Assembly: GCF_002920915.1 (NCBI RefSeq)
Contig: NZ_PQVF01000007.1
Coordinates: forward strand, 1 to 64,000
Source: Solitalea longa
GTDB taxonomy: Bacteria; Bacteroidota; Bacteroidia; Sphingobacteriales; Sphingobacteriaceae
Reading direction: 5' to 3'
DNA: 64,000 nucleotides
This document shows positions 26,124 to 35,785 of this stretch, piece by piece. The notes below the pieces were generated by a model. That model had not been told where the DNA came from and did no database searches. It saw nothing but the letters and a program-made list of their open reading frames with translations. Position 1 is the first letter of the stretch; each line of letters begins with the position of its first letter. Position numbers and translations under genes: made by a program.

Positions 26124-26828
26124 ATGTCTAAAGAGTATTTTCAGTTTAAGCAGTTTAAAGTTTATCATGACAAATGTGCCATGAAAGTGGGCACTGATGG
26201 TGTACTTTTAGGCACTTTAACAGAAATCGGTAATGCGAAACAGATTCTTGATATTGGAACCGGAACCGGCTTAATAGCGTTGATTTTAGCCCAACGATCA
26301 AATGCATCTATCGATGCCGTTGAAATTGATGATGAAGCCGCTAATCAAGCTAAAAACAATTTTGATATTTCACCTTGGGGAAATAGGCTTCAATGCATTC
26401 ATTCTTCCATTTTTGATCTTGCTACAAATAAGCAATATGATGTTATTGTTTCGAACCCTCCTTATTTTATCAATTCATTAAAATCCGAAGGAAAAAAGAA
26501 GGAAGTAGCAAGGCATGTTGACGATGAATTCTTTCTTCAGCTTTGCAAAAAAATAGAATCCTTGCTAACAGCGGATGGTTTATGCTGGATTATTTTACCC
26601 GTGAACGAAATGCAGCATTTTACAAACGAAGCGCTCAAAACTGGCTTCTACCCTTACAAGACCATTGAAATTCATTCATTTGATCATTCTGGTGTAAAGC
26701 GAATTATTCGTTCATTCTCAAAAGCCATGAAGGAACCGAAATTAGAGAAATTTGTGATTTATGACGCACCAGGCAAACACTCGGAGCAATACAAAGCAGT
26801 AGCAAAAGAATTCCTAACCATCTTTTAG
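26124..26828 (+). CDS. trmN6: tRNA1(Val) (adenine-37-N6)-methyltransferase, YfiC/TrmN6 family
   Basis: 234 residues. The SAM-binding motif I DIGTGTG (43-49), acidic motif II (AVEIDD) and the catalytic SNPPY motif (111-114) of N6-adenine methyltransferases are present. The N-terminal FQFKQFKVYHDKCAMKVGTDGVLLG is highly typical of YfiC. It methylates A37 of tRNA1(Val) in characterised homologues. It lies 43 bp after the YiiX-like gene and may be co-transcribed. Confidence 0.9.
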   Translation: MSKEYFQFKQFKVYHDKCAMKVGTDGVLLGTLTEIGNAKQILDIGTGTGLIALILAQRSNASIDAVEIDDEAANQAKNNFDISPWGNRLQCIHSSIFDLATNKQYDVIVSNPPYFINSLKSEGKKKEVARHVDDEFFLQLCKKIESLLTADGLCWIILPVNEMQHFTNEALKTGFYPYKTIEIHSFDHSGVKRIIRSFSKAMKEPKLEKFVIYDAPGKHSEQYKAVAKEFLTIF

Positions 26829-26835
26829 AGTGCAA

Positions 26836-26892
26836 CAATGTCCAATCTAAAATCACGCATCACATATCTCAAGTCTCATATCTAAAATCTCA
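26836..26892. repeat. Degenerate TCTAAAATCTCA-type low-complexity spacer
   Basis: The spacer between trmN6 and the phosphoesterase consists of imperfect repetitions of ATCTAAAATC / ATCTCAAG / CTCATATC / ATCTCAAA. A shorter stretch of similar character (AACCCATAACCAACAA) lies before trmN6. No function is assigned. Confidence 0.4.
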
Positions 26893-26893
26893 A

Positions 26894-27388
26894 ATGAAAA
26901 AAATAGGATTACTTTCCGACACCCACAGTTTTATCGATGATGCTCTATTTGAACACTTTAAAGATGTTGATGAAATATGGCATGCCGGTGATGTTGGGGC
27001 TGTGGAGGTATTAGAAAAGCTTAAGAAATTTAAACCCCTTAAAGGTGTTTGGGGAAACATTGACGGGCAGGAGATCAAATTGGAATTGCCATTTACAAAC
27101 CGTTTTACCTGCGAAGAAGTGAAGGTGCTGATGACACATATTGGAGGCTATCCGGGTAAGTACAATCCAAAGTTTAAAGCTGAATTATTAAAGGAACCGG
27201 TTGATTTATTTATTTGCGGCCACTCGCATATACTTAAAGTTATTTACGACAAGCAATACAGCTTTCTGCATATCAACCCTGGGGCATATGGAAAAGAAGG
27301 GTTTCACCAGGTAAGAACGTTGATCCGCTTTTCAATAACCGGAAAAAAGATCCATGATTTGGAAGTTATTGAACTCAAAAAGTGGTAA
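26894..27388 (+). CDS. YfcE/MJ0936-family metallophosphoesterase
   Basis: 164 residues. The five metal-binding blocks are visible: LLSDTH (D9, H11), HAGDVG, VWGNID, LMTHIGG and CGHSH. The single-domain length is typical of the YfcE/MJ0936 phosphodiesterases, which hydrolyse model phosphodiesters; the natural substrate is unclear. It follows trmN6 by 65 bp. Confidence 0.9.
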   Translation: MKKIGLLSDTHSFIDDALFEHFKDVDEIWHAGDVGAVEVLEKLKKFKPLKGVWGNIDGQEIKLELPFTNRFTCEEVKVLMTHIGGYPGKYNPKFKAELLKEPVDLFICGHSHILKVIYDKQYSFLHINPGAYGKEGFHQVRTLIRFSITGKKIHDLEVIELKKW

Positions 27389-27530
27389 AAAACTTAAAAA
27401 TGCTTAATAATTTAAAAAACCTGAATTTTTCTCATGTTTTTATACTTTCAGATAATGATTTTCAATTTCATTATAAATTAGTCTGATTGTTTAGCTTTTT
27501 TTCATAAAAAACCTGTGTATTTGCTACACT

Positions 27531-27552
27531 AAGGCCTATTTATGGCCTTTCT
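27531..27552 (+). terminator. Hairpin upstream of fbp
   Basis: AAGGCC (27531-27536) pairs with GGCCTT (27544-27549), followed by TCTTC. It probably ends the upstream transcript; T-rich but short. Confidence 0.45.
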
Positions 27553-27610
27553 TCAATTTCCCTATACCTAAAATTTGGCTTAATTTCGTAGCACCATATC
27601 AATAAACTTT

Positions 27611-28654
27611 ATGACAAAAGTAATGACGCTTGGACAGTTCATTATTGAGCGCCAGGCTGAATTTCCTTATGCGAAGGGGGAGCTTTCCCGATTACTACGC
27701 GACATTGGCATTGCTGCCAAGATCGTTAATCGAGAAGTAAACAAAGCAGGACTTGTAGACATTTTGGGTGAAGCTGGTACGATGAATGTACAGGGTGAAG
27801 CCGTTAAAAAACTGGATGTTTACGCTAACGACCAATTTATCTCTGCTTTACAAAGTGGCGGCGAATGTTGCCTCATCGCATCAGAGGAAAACGAAGACGT
27901 GATTCAAATAAACAGCGAAGTATCACGTAACGCTAAATACATAGTAGCGATCGATCCCCTTGACGGTTCTTCAAATATTGATGTAAATGTTGCCGTAGGT
28001 ACAATCTTCTCAATTTATCGTCGTAAAACAGAATCTGGTCCTTGTACAAAAGAGGATGTTTTGCAAAAAGGAGTTGATCAGGTTGCTGCCGGTTATATAA
28101 TTTATGGTTCTTCAACCATGTTGGTATATACTACCGGTCATGGAGTAAACGGATTTACGCTTGATCCATCCATCGGTGAATTTTGTTTCTCACATCCAAA
28201 CATGCAGTTTCCGAAATCAGGGAAAATGTATTCTTTGAATGAAGGTAACTATGTACACTTTCCGGAAGGAGTGAAGAAGTACTTAAAATACTGCCAGGTG
28301 GAAGATAAAGAAACCAACAGGCCATATACTTCACGTTATATTGGTTCAATGGTAGCTGATATACACAGGAATATGATCAAAGGAGGGATTTTCATTTATC
28401 CTACCACGGCAAGTTCACCGAAAGGAAAATTACGTTTGGTGTATGAATGCAACCCATTAGCTTTTATTGTTGAACAAGCAGGAGGACGTGCAACCAACGG
28501 ATTTAAACGTATAATGGACCTGGAAGTACATGAAATTCATCAACGTACGCCAATCTTTATCGGATCAGAAGATATGGTAAAAAAAGCGGAAGAGTTCATG
28601 AGCGAATATTCTGCTGAATTAGAAGAATCACTAGAGGCTGTTGAAGCTAAATAA
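27611..28654 (+). CDS. fbp: Fructose-1,6-bisphosphatase, class I
   Basis: 347 residues, the normal class I length. The metal-binding signature DPLDGSS (115-121) and substrate-binding segments [16 protein letters not shown] and [20 protein letters not shown] are intact. It hydrolyses fructose 1,6-bisphosphate in gluconeogenesis in the cytoplasm. A single-gene unit bounded by a hairpin on the left and a strong terminator on the right. Confidence 0.96.
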   Translation: MTKVMTLGQFIIERQAEFPYAKGELSRLLRDIGIAAKIVNREVNKAGLVDILGEAGTMNVQGEAVKKLDVYANDQFISALQSGGECCLIASEENEDVIQINSEVSRNAKYIVAIDPLDGSSNIDVNVAVGTIFSIYRRKTESGPCTKEDVLQKGVDQVAAGYIIYGSSTMLVYTTGHGVNGFTLDPSIGEFCFSHPNMQFPKSGKMYSLNEGNYVHFPEGVKKYLKYCQVEDKETNRPYTSRYIGSMVADIHRNMIKGGIFIYPTTASSPKGKLRLVYECNPLAFIVEQAGGRATNGFKRIMDLEVHEIHQRTPIFIGSEDMVKKAEEFMSEYSAELEESLEAVEAK

Positions 28655-28681
28655 TTCGAAATTAAATAAGATTCATTTGTA

Positions 28682-28712
28682 AAAACGAGCAAAAAATTTG
28701 CTCGTTTTTTTT
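28682..28712 (+). terminator. Terminator of fbp
   Basis: AAAACGAGCAAA pairs with TTTGCTCGTTTT, followed by a run of eight T residues. Confidence 0.82.
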
Positions 28713-29055
28713 CTCACATTTTCTTCTTTTGCGAGACCATGACTGTAACATATTGGTTATAGTAGGACTAAACTGATTCAAATCATTTCATTTTCTTAAA
28801 AAATAAAACATTTTTGAGATGATTTAACCTAAGCTTAATGAAGGAAGGACATTCAAAACCCAAAAGAATTTGAATGCCTATATAGCAATTTTAAAATCCT
28901 AAATCTTATCGCCGATCATTTTGTCGATAATCCGGACCTTGCCAAAGGTCTGGAAAATAGTTTTTTGCATATGTGTAACAGGAGAGAGCGTTTCTCTCAA
29001 CTTCCTCATTTGAAGCTTTTGTCGATCATTTGACGTTGAAACAGTGCTTCAGAAA
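28713..29055 (+). promoter_or_regulatory. Leader region of the ECF sigma gene with two inverted repeats
   Basis: This ~340-bp stretch contains CATTCAAA (28850-28857) / TTTGAATG (28869-28876) and CCGGACCTT (28932-28940) / AAGGTCTGG (28945-28953), the latter followed by a T-run at 28961-28966. The words CGATCATTTTG and CGATCATTTG recur near 28913 and 29024. These may be a promoter-proximal operator, an attenuator or chance structure. No gene is seen. Confidence 0.35.
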
Positions 29056-29622
29056 ATGAACTACGAAGAGCAGAGTATTACAAAGGATCAAATAGAGGAA
29101 CTCTTCCAGGCAAATTATAAAAATTTATGCATGGTGGCAGTTCGCTATGTGCATGATGCTGATGTGGCTCAAGATATTGTGCAAGAGTTTTTTGTGTATT
29201 TGTTAAACAAGCATGAGCAAATTCATTTGAAAAGCGCTTTTGAAGCATATGCTGTCCGTTCCATTAAATACCTCTGCATTACCTATCATCGAAGACAAAA
29301 GCGCCAGAATACAACTTCTTTAGTTGATGATTTACCCGAAACGCTATTTGACCCCTATGGTTTAATGGAAGATGAAAACGAGCGTACAGAAATGTTCGGC
29401 AGGTTGAATGCTGCATTAAATAATTTACCGACTGAAAGGCTCAAAATATTTTTAATGAGTAATATTGAAGGGCTCAGTTATGCTGAAATAGCCGAAAAAA
29501 ACAATATTTCGATTAATACTGTAAAAACTCAAATTAAAAAAGCGTACTCTACACTTCGCGCCGAACTTTCTGTTCGTGCCATTGTTGGCCTAATATTATT
29601 CTTCAAAAAGAAAGATCTATAA
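29056..29622 (+). CDS. ECF RNA polymerase sigma factor (SusC/SusD-locus type)
   Basis: About 188 residues from ATG 29056; an in-frame GTG at 29044 would add four. Region 2 (LFQANYKNLCMVAVRYVHDADVAQDIVQEFFVYLL) and region 4 (LNNLPTERLKIFLMSNIEGLSYAEIAEKNNISINTVKTQIKKAY) are both present. It is followed 65 bp later by a FecR anti-sigma gene and then susCD, the standard trans-envelope signalling arrangement: the TonB receptor senses substrate, FecR relays, and the sigma factor transcribes the locus. Confidence 0.93.
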   Translation: MNYEEQSITKDQIEELFQANYKNLCMVAVRYVHDADVAQDIVQEFFVYLLNKHEQIHLKSAFEAYAVRSIKYLCITYHRRQKRQNTTSLVDDLPETLFDPYGLMEDENERTEMFGRLNAALNNLPTERLKIFLMSNIEGLSYAEIAEKNNISINTVKTQIKKAYSTLRAELSVRAIVGLILFFKKKDL

Positions 29623-29632
29623 AATTTTTTTA

Positions 29633-29700
29633 GTTTTTTTTAAAAATCCAATCACCCTTTTTTGCACTACGAGCGACTTGTGTGCATATGAAAAGAAAAC
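29633..29700 (+). promoter_or_regulatory. Candidate sigma-target promoter spanning the fecR start (copy A)
   Basis: T8, A5, then AATCACCCTTTTTTGCAC, CG and GCGAC, running into the fecR ATG (29688). A near-identical block is found at 42691-42757 with conserved spacing (offset 13058). Conservation at two distant positions before transcription units of the same locus suggests a shared regulatory site, perhaps recognised by the sigma factor encoded just upstream. Confidence 0.5.
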
Positions 29701-30830
29701 AAGTCGATTTTAATAGCAAAAAATGGATTCATGATATCTTAGAGGAGCAATCATCTGAGGAGCATTTATTTCCTACCAACGATTCAGAGATTTTAAATAA
29801 GGAAAAGAAATGGTTTAATGATACCAGGTTAAAAGCACTTTTTGCAAATAAAATTGATGAGAAAGCTGCTTGGCTCCAAACACAAAATAAACACAGGGCT
29901 CCTCGTATCATTACGTTAAAGCCATTCTTGAAATACGCGGCCATTTTAGCTATCCCTCTTTTAATAGGGTCAGTTTTCTTTTTTAAATACAATCCCTCAA
30001 AAACTAACATAGCATTAGCTCAGAATACCTACCAACCGAAAAAAGTGACTTTAATACTTCAGGATGGTTCGAATGTCGATCTGGGGCAGACAAAAAATGT
30101 AACAGGGCTTTCAGGGCTTGTTAATCAAGACAGTACACTTGATTATACCAGTACAGAAAATATTGCAAATTCCCCGGTGTTTAACACCTTAGTAGTTCCC
30201 AAAGGTTTTGACTATAAGTTAGTACTTGAAGATAGCACCCAAGTGTGGGTAAATGCTGATACACGTATCAGGTATCAAGTCAATCTGAGTAAAACAGATA
30301 CCCGTGAGATCTATTTAGAAAGTGGAGAGGCTTATTTCAAAGTGACAAAAAATCCCAAAAAACCATTCATTGTGCATCATGGAAATATGAACGTGCAGGT
30401 TTTGGGCACTTCATTTAACGTTAACGCCTATTCAAATACGATTCAAACCACATTGGAGGAAGGAAAAGTGAAGGTTAGCGCAGGTTCAGACAATAACTTG
30501 ATTTTAAGTCCGGGTCAGCAGGCAAACTTTAATAAAAACAACGGCCTACTGCAAAAGCAGGAAGTGGATGTATATTCTTTTGTTTCATGGAAAGAGGGAG
30601 TAATTGTGTTTAACAATGAAACAACTGCCGAATTTATGGAGAGAGTTGGCCGCTTGTACGATTACGACATACAGATCAAGGATGAAGAAATCAAGCAATG
30701 GCATTATTCAGGCATAGTCAAAAAATCATCATCTGTAACAGACGTTCTAAACATGATTCAAGATATCTCAAAACTTAAGTTCACGATTAAAGAAAGGAGC
30801 ATTGTAGTAGAAAAATCAACCGGAAATTAA
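29688..30830 (+). CDS. FecR-family anti-sigma factor
   Basis: 380 residues from ATG 29688, chosen over GTG 29682 since the Lys/Arg-rich N-terminus follows it. The cytoplasmic N-terminal ~80 residues precede one membrane helix (~81-99). The periplasmic FecR domain (~160-275) contains LVLEDSTQVWVNADTRIRY and YLESGEAYFKV, and the C-terminal DUF4974 domain (~300-378) is the part that contacts the receptor's signalling domain in this class. It keeps the sigma factor in check until the SusC-like receptor is loaded. Confidence 0.93.
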   Translation: MKRKQVDFNSKKWIHDILEEQSSEEHLFPTNDSEILNKEKKWFNDTRLKALFANKIDEKAAWLQTQNKHRAPRIITLKPFLKYAAILAIPLLIGSVFFFKYNPSKTNIALAQNTYQPKKVTLILQDGSNVDLGQTKNVTGLSGLVNQDSTLDYTSTENIANSPVFNTLVVPKGFDYKLVLEDSTQVWVNADTRIRYQVNLSKTDTREIYLESGEAYFKVTKNPKKPFIVHHGNMNVQVLGTSFNVNAYSNTIQTTLEEGKVKVSAGSDNNLILSPGQQANFNKNNGLLQKQEVDVYSFVSWKEGVIVFNNETTAEFMERVGRLYDYDIQIKDEEIKQWHYSGIVKKSSSVTDVLNMIQDISKLKFTIKERSIVVEKSTGN

Positions 30831-30839
30831 AAAAAAACA

Positions 30840-30859
30840 GGCGATGCAGCAACATCGCC
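30840..30859 (+). other. Stem-loop in the fecR-susC spacer
   Basis: GGCGATG (30840-30846) pairs with CATCGCC (30853-30859). An A-run precedes it but no T-run follows, so it is more likely an mRNA-processing or stability stem than a terminator. Confidence 0.35.
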
Positions 30860-30942
30860 CGGACAGGTAAGTTTTATAAATCAATCGCTTCTGGACAAAG
30901 TGAAAGGATTTATCTGTTTTTTCTAATACCTAATCAAATCTA

Positions 30943-33900
30943 ATGAAAAAAAATTACTTAAGATTTATACCAATCAAAAGCCTGAAAGGGTTAAGAAAAA
31001 AAGGGTTAACCGCCATTTTGCTTTTGACCTTATCCATAAATGTAATGGCCCAATCGGCGCCTAAAGTGAGCTTGAATGTAAAAAACGCTCAGGTTTCAAC
31101 CGTTTTTGAGACACTAAAAAAGCAGACAAAAGTTTACTTCGTTTATAATCATGAAGAAGTAAATGCATTACCTAAAATTACGCTGAATGTAAAAGATCAG
31201 CCGATTGAAAAAGTGTTGGATCAGATACTTGAAGGCTCTGATCTAGTATATTCAATACAACAGGGGTCTGTTATTATCAGATTAAAAAATTCGAAAGAAT
31301 ATAAACTATCTCCTGCCCGTAAAAAAATAGCAATTAGCGGTGTAGTGACCGATGAAACTAATGCACCATTGCCAGGGGCGAGTGTGGTTGAAACAGGAAC
31401 CAATAATGGTACAATGACCAACGAAAAGGGCCAGTTTCAATTGAATGTGGAAGATAATGGCAGCATAACGGTTAGTTCTCTGGGCATGGCTCCGCAAAAA
31501 GTTCAGGTAGCAGGAAAAACCAGCTTCAAAATCTCGTTGAATGTGACTAGCAATGGCCTTAAAGAAGTAGTGGTTGCTACCGGTATGTTCAAAAAGGCTA
31601 CTCAAAGTTATACAGGTGCCGCTACAACCATTACCGCTAAAGAACTGGAAACGGCCAGCAACCGAAATCTTATTGCAGCCATCCGTAATATTGATCCATC
31701 TTTTAACGTGTTGGTTAATAACCAGGCTGGTTCTAACCCGAACTCGATACCGGATGTTACCATCCGTGGAGCTTCCAACCTGCCAAATGTAAATCAGGTG
31801 GGATATGATGATCAAGTGCGCGCCTTAAACGCTCCATATGTTATCCTTGACGGCTTTCCATCAACCATGCAAAAACTGTATGATTTGAACGTGGATCAGG
31901 TAGAAACCATTACGATTTTGAAGGATGCTTCGGCAACCGCTATTTATGGCTCTAAAGCGGCAAATGGTGTAATAGCCATTACTCTTAAAGCGCCTAAAGC
32001 CGGAAAACTTGAAGTAGGTTTCCGCACTAGCGTAAGTTTGGAAGCGGCTGACTTAAGCGCCTATAATCTTTTAGATGCCAGACAAAAGCTGGATCTGGAG
32101 CAAAAAGCAGGGCTTTACAGTGCTGCCCGCGTTGATGATCAACTCACAAGGAACAACTATTATAATTATTTACTAAATGAGGTAAACAGGGGGGTGAACA
32201 CCTATTGGTTGTCTCAGCCTATTCGTACTGGAGTAGGGCAGCAACATAGCCTTAATTTGGGAGGGGGTGACCAGTCGTTTCGTTATTCGGCCAATGTGTC
32301 CTTGAATGATATTCAGGGGGCAATGAAAGAGTCGGGCCGCAAAACCTATTCTGCATCGATCAACCTTTCTTACACTTTTAAAAAATTTAAATTCAGCAAT
32401 AATGCATCGTATTCTCAAGGTTATTCACAAGATTCACCTTATGGAAGCTTCAATGAATACGTGAAACAAAACCCTTATTGGAGAGCCTTTGATGAAAAAG
32501 GGAAGGTATTAAAATATTTGGGAGATCCTGGTGATGGTAGTTACTTCGGTCGTTGGAGTAAATTGCCAGTGAATCCTTTGTATAACGCCTCGCTAAATAC
32601 CTTTAATAAAAGAGAAAACACAGGTCTTACAAACAATACAAGCCTTGAATGGCAGGTGCTTAATGAATTGGTTATGAGGGGCCGTTTAGGCATTTCCAAA
32701 GGCACGAATCAAAGTGATATATACCGGCCTGCTGATCATACTGCTTTTGATGATTATGGTCCTGAGAATGTGTTTAGAAAGGGTGATTATCAGTATGGAA
32801 CTGGTAAAAACATTAACTATGATGCGTCGCTCAATTTAGCTTTTACTAAAACCTTTGTTTCAAAGCATACCGTTTTCGCCGGATTAGATTATAGCATTAG
32901 TTCAAATTCAAACTGGAGTTACGGCTTTACAGCGGAAGGATTCAGCAATCCAAAATTTAACTTCCTCTCTATGGGTTTGCAATATCCGGCAAATGGTAAG
33001 CCTTCCGGATCTGAAAATACAGCCAGGACAATTGGTGTGGTGGGCAATTTGAATTACATCTACGACAATCGCTATATGGTTGAAGGCTCCTATCGCCTGG
33101 ATGGATCTTCTCAATTAGGTGATCAGAAAAAATTTGCTCCTTTTTGGTCAGTGGGCGGAGGTTGGAATATTGATAGAGAAGCCTTTTTTCAAGACCAGTC
33201 GATCGTAAACCGACTTAAATTGCGTGGATCCGTAGGTGTTACCGGCGCTCAATTTTCATCAGGTAATCTGGCCATGAGTGCTTACCAATATGATATGGGG
33301 GACCGTTATTACAATTGGACCGGAGCTAACCTGCTTTCTTTGGGTAACGAAAATTTAAAATGGCAATCGACACTGCAGTCTGACATTGGTATAGATGCAG
33401 AATTCCTAAATAGCCGTTTAAAAATTAATGCGGACTATTACCAGAAACTAACCAAAGATCTGATGTCATCTGTAAACCTTCCTGCTTCGAGTGGCTATAC
33501 AAGCTATGCTGAAAATATGGGCAATATGCTGAATAAAGGTTATGAGGTTAGGGTTACAGGGACTATGGTCCGTGACACCCGCCGCCAGTTATACTGGAAT
33601 TTAACGGTAGGTGCTATGCACAACAGCAATAAGATCACGAAAATCTCTGAAGCCTTAAAAAACGCACAAAATGCGTTGGTGCGAAATAAAACCGCTACTC
33701 CTAATACCTTATACCGAGAAGGTCAATCAATTTCTACCATTTACGTGGTACCATCCTTAGGGATTGATCCAAGTACAGGAAAAGAAATGTACAGAACTGC
33801 CGATGGGAGCGCCACTTACACCTGGAACGGAGCTGATATGGTGGCTTACGGCTCAACCGATCCTGATGTTCTGGGAAATATAAGCTCAATGGTTAGATAC

Positions 33901-34314
33901 AAGAAAATAACCTTTAATATTTCCTTTGGATATCGTACCGGAGGCCAGTTATATAACGAAACGTTAATTAACAGGGTAGAAAACGCCGATTTTAAATATA
34001 ACGTAGATGCCCGTGTGTATAACGACCGTTGGCAGAATCCAGGGGATATTGTTGAGTTTAAAGGATTAATGGTGACAACTGAAACCGGTAAAACTTCACG
34101 CTTTGTAGAGAATGAGACCACCATTAACTGTCAGAACATCAATTTGGCGTATGATATCAGGTCAGACTATTTACAAAAGCGTTTAGGGGTTAGAAGAATG
34201 TCTGTATCGGCAAGTTGGTCTGATCCATTCTATATTTCAACCGTAAAACAAGAGCGAGGTACAAACTATCCTTTCTCCAGAAATTTTTCATTCAGCCTTA
34301 ATACAACATTCTAA
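30943..34314 (+). CDS. SusC/RagA-family TonB-dependent outer membrane transporter with STN signalling domain
   Basis: 1123 residues. The order is signal peptide (to ~37), STN (secretin/TonB N-terminal) domain (~40-112) that contacts FecR, carboxypeptidase-D-like regulatory domain (~128-198, GVVTDETNAPLPGASV), plug (~210-355, with YVILDGFP and ILKDASATAIYGSKAANGVI), and a beta-barrel ending in Phe (SLNTTF). It imports a substrate bound with the SusD partner encoded 17 bp downstream, using TonB energy. The presence of STN places it under the sigma/FecR pair upstream. Confidence 0.95.
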   Translation: MKKNYLRFIPIKSLKGLRKKGLTAILLLTLSINVMAQSAPKVSLNVKNAQVSTVFETLKKQTKVYFVYNHEEVNALPKITLNVKDQPIEKVLDQILEGSDLVYSIQQGSVIIRLKNSKEYKLSPARKKIAISGVVTDETNAPLPGASVVETGTNNGTMTNEKGQFQLNVEDNGSITVSSLGMAPQKVQVAGKTSFKISLNVTSNGLKEVVVATGMFKKATQSYTGAATTITAKELETASNRNLIAAIRNIDPSFNVLVNNQAGSNPNSIPDVTIRGASNLPNVNQVGYDDQVRALNAPYVILDGFPSTMQKLYDLNVDQVETITILKDASATAIYGSKAANGVIAITLKAPKAGKLEVGFRTSVSLEAADLSAYNLLDARQKLDLEQKAGLYSAARVDDQLTRNNYYNYLLNEVNRGVNTYWLSQPIRTGVGQQHSLNLGGGDQSFRYSANVSLNDIQGAMKESGRKTYSASINLSYTFKKFKFSNNASYSQGYSQDSPYGSFNEYVKQNPYWRAFDEKGKVLKYLGDPGDGSYFGRWSKLPVNPLYNASLNTFNKRENTGLTNNTSLEWQVLNELVMRGRLGISKGTNQSDIYRPADHTAFDDYGPENVFRKGDYQYGTGKNINYDASLNLAFTKTFVSKHTVFAGLDYSISSNSNWSYGFTAEGFSNPKFNFLSMGLQYPANGKPSGSENTARTIGVVGNLNYIYDNRYMVEGSYRLDGSSQLGDQKKFAPFWSVGGGWNIDREAFFQDQSIVNRLKLRGSVGVTGAQFSSGNLAMSAYQYDMGDRYYNWTGANLLSLGNENLKWQSTLQSDIGIDAEFLNSRLKINADYYQKLTKDLMSSVNLPASSGYTSYAENMGNMLNKGYEVRVTGTMVRDTRRQLYWNLTVGAMHNSNKITKISEALKNAQNALVRNKTATPNTLYREGQSISTIYVVPSLGIDPSTGKEMYRTADGSATYTWNGADMVAYGSTDPDVLGNISSMVRYKKITFNISFGYRTGGQLYNETLINRVENADFKYNVDARVYNDRWQNPGDIVEFKGLMVTTETGKTSRFVENETTINCQNINLAYDIRSDYLQKRLGVRRMSVSASWSDPFYISTVKQERGTNYPFSRNFSFSLNTTF

Positions 34315-34331
34315 TTATCAAGATCTTAGAA

Positions 34332-35771
34332 ATGAAAAAAATTAAATACATAACGCTGGTATTGTTGGGTGTTTTATCGGTTTCTTCCTGCAAGGACTAT
34401 TTAACCGTGGAACCACTAACCACTGTGGCTCAACCAGCCCTCTATGAATCCGAAACCGGATTTAAGGATGCTCTTACCGGTATTTACATGCAAATGAAAT
34501 CTAATCAACTTTACGGGGAAAACATGACCATGACCACCATGGAACATCTTGTTTCCAGTTGGGAGACCGACGTAAGTTCAGTAGGATCAAACCTGAATTC
34601 GTTTAATTATACGGATGCGGGGGTACAAAACACTTTTGAAGGCATTTTTGGAGCAGAGTATAAAGTTATTGCCAACATAAATGCCATTCTTGATCATATT
34701 GATGAGAAAAAGGACGTGTTTCAACCAGGCATGTATGAAACGATCAAGTCAGAATGCCTGGCACTAAGAGCGTATTGCCATTTAGACCTATTGCGTTTAT
34801 TTGGTCCGATACCGACCAATCCAACTGTAGGCAATAAGCTTCCATATGTTACTCATTTTAACATTACACCTAATGCCGGAGTATCTTTTTCAGTTTACCA
34901 GGAAAAGTTATTAAAAGATTTGGATGACGCAGCGGCATTGGCTCAAAATGTAGATCCTATTCTTAATTATTCGTTGGCAGAGCTTAAAGATCCGGGGCCG
35001 GCCAAAGCTTTTTATCCTTCCGACTACTTTTTAGCCTATCGCTATCTGCGTATGAATTATTATGCTGTTAAAGCGCTTCAGGCCCGCGCCTATTTGTGGT
35101 TTGGCAATAAAGAAAAAGCCTATGAGTGCGCCCGGATAGTTATTGATGCCAAAAACAATAACGGTACTGAAAAATTCCATTTAGGAACTAAGGCCGATTT
35201 CGATCCAGCTGCGGATTACGTTTTAACCTGCGAACATATTTTTGGTTTGTTTGATAACGGACTTTTCAGAAGGAATGATGCTGTACTGAATATCTTGAAA
35301 AGAAGAGAAAAAGACGCTGCTCTTTTCACTGCATCTCTATATGGAGAAACTGGAAAGGATATTCGTGGGGAGAAAAATATTCTTTGGAGAACGAAAAATA
35401 ATAAAACAACTCTGTATAAATATTGGGTGACGGCAGAGGCATCTACTTTGAAACAAATTCCATTATTGCGAATCAGTGAAATGTATTTAATTGCTGTTGA
35501 AACGGGTCCGCAGGCAGAGGCGCAACAACTTTGGGATAAGTTTCGTACTGCCAGAAATATTGGCCCCCTCGCACTTCCAGCCGATGCCAAACTTCTACAA
35601 GACGAAGTTATTCAGGAATATCGTAAAGAATTATATGGTGAAGGGCAGGCCTTTTTCGCATACAAACGCGTAAACGCGCCTATATCGATGATAAAGTTTG
35701 CGTCAGCTGATGCTATCGTAAATTATCTATTGCCCATGCCTAAAACCGAAACCGTTAACCTTGACCGATAA
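34332..35771 (+). CDS. SusD/RagB-family outer membrane lipoprotein
   Basis: 479 residues with a lipoprotein signal (VSSCKDYL). The helical TPR-like scaffold is indicated by ALTGIYMQMKS, ECLALRAYCHLDLLRLFG and the C-terminal LWDKFRTARN and EVIQEYRKELYGEGQAFFAYKR segments. It forms the lid over the SusC barrel and binds the nutrient; the type of nutrient cannot be read from this sequence. Confidence 0.93.
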   Translation: MKKIKYITLVLLGVLSVSSCKDYLTVEPLTTVAQPALYESETGFKDALTGIYMQMKSNQLYGENMTMTTMEHLVSSWETDVSSVGSNLNSFNYTDAGVQNTFEGIFGAEYKVIANINAILDHIDEKKDVFQPGMYETIKSECLALRAYCHLDLLRLFGPIPTNPTVGNKLPYVTHFNITPNAGVSFSVYQEKLLKDLDDAAALAQNVDPILNYSLAELKDPGPAKAFYPSDYFLAYRYLRMNYYAVKALQARAYLWFGNKEKAYECARIVIDAKNNNGTEKFHLGTKADFDPAADYVLTCEHIFGLFDNGLFRRNDAVLNILKRREKDAALFTASLYGETGKDIRGEKNILWRTKNNKTTLYKYWVTAEASTLKQIPLLRISEMYLIAVETGPQAEAQQLWDKFRTARNIGPLALPADAKLLQDEVIQEYRKELYGEGQAFFAYKRVNAPISMIKFASADAIVNYLLPMPKTETVNLDR

Positions 35772-35785
35772 TAGAATCAACGAAG

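Noticed and set aside
31306-31815. Minus-strand ORF of 169 codons inside susC
   Set aside because: Antisense to the plug and regulatory domains of SusC; no domain or signal recognisable.
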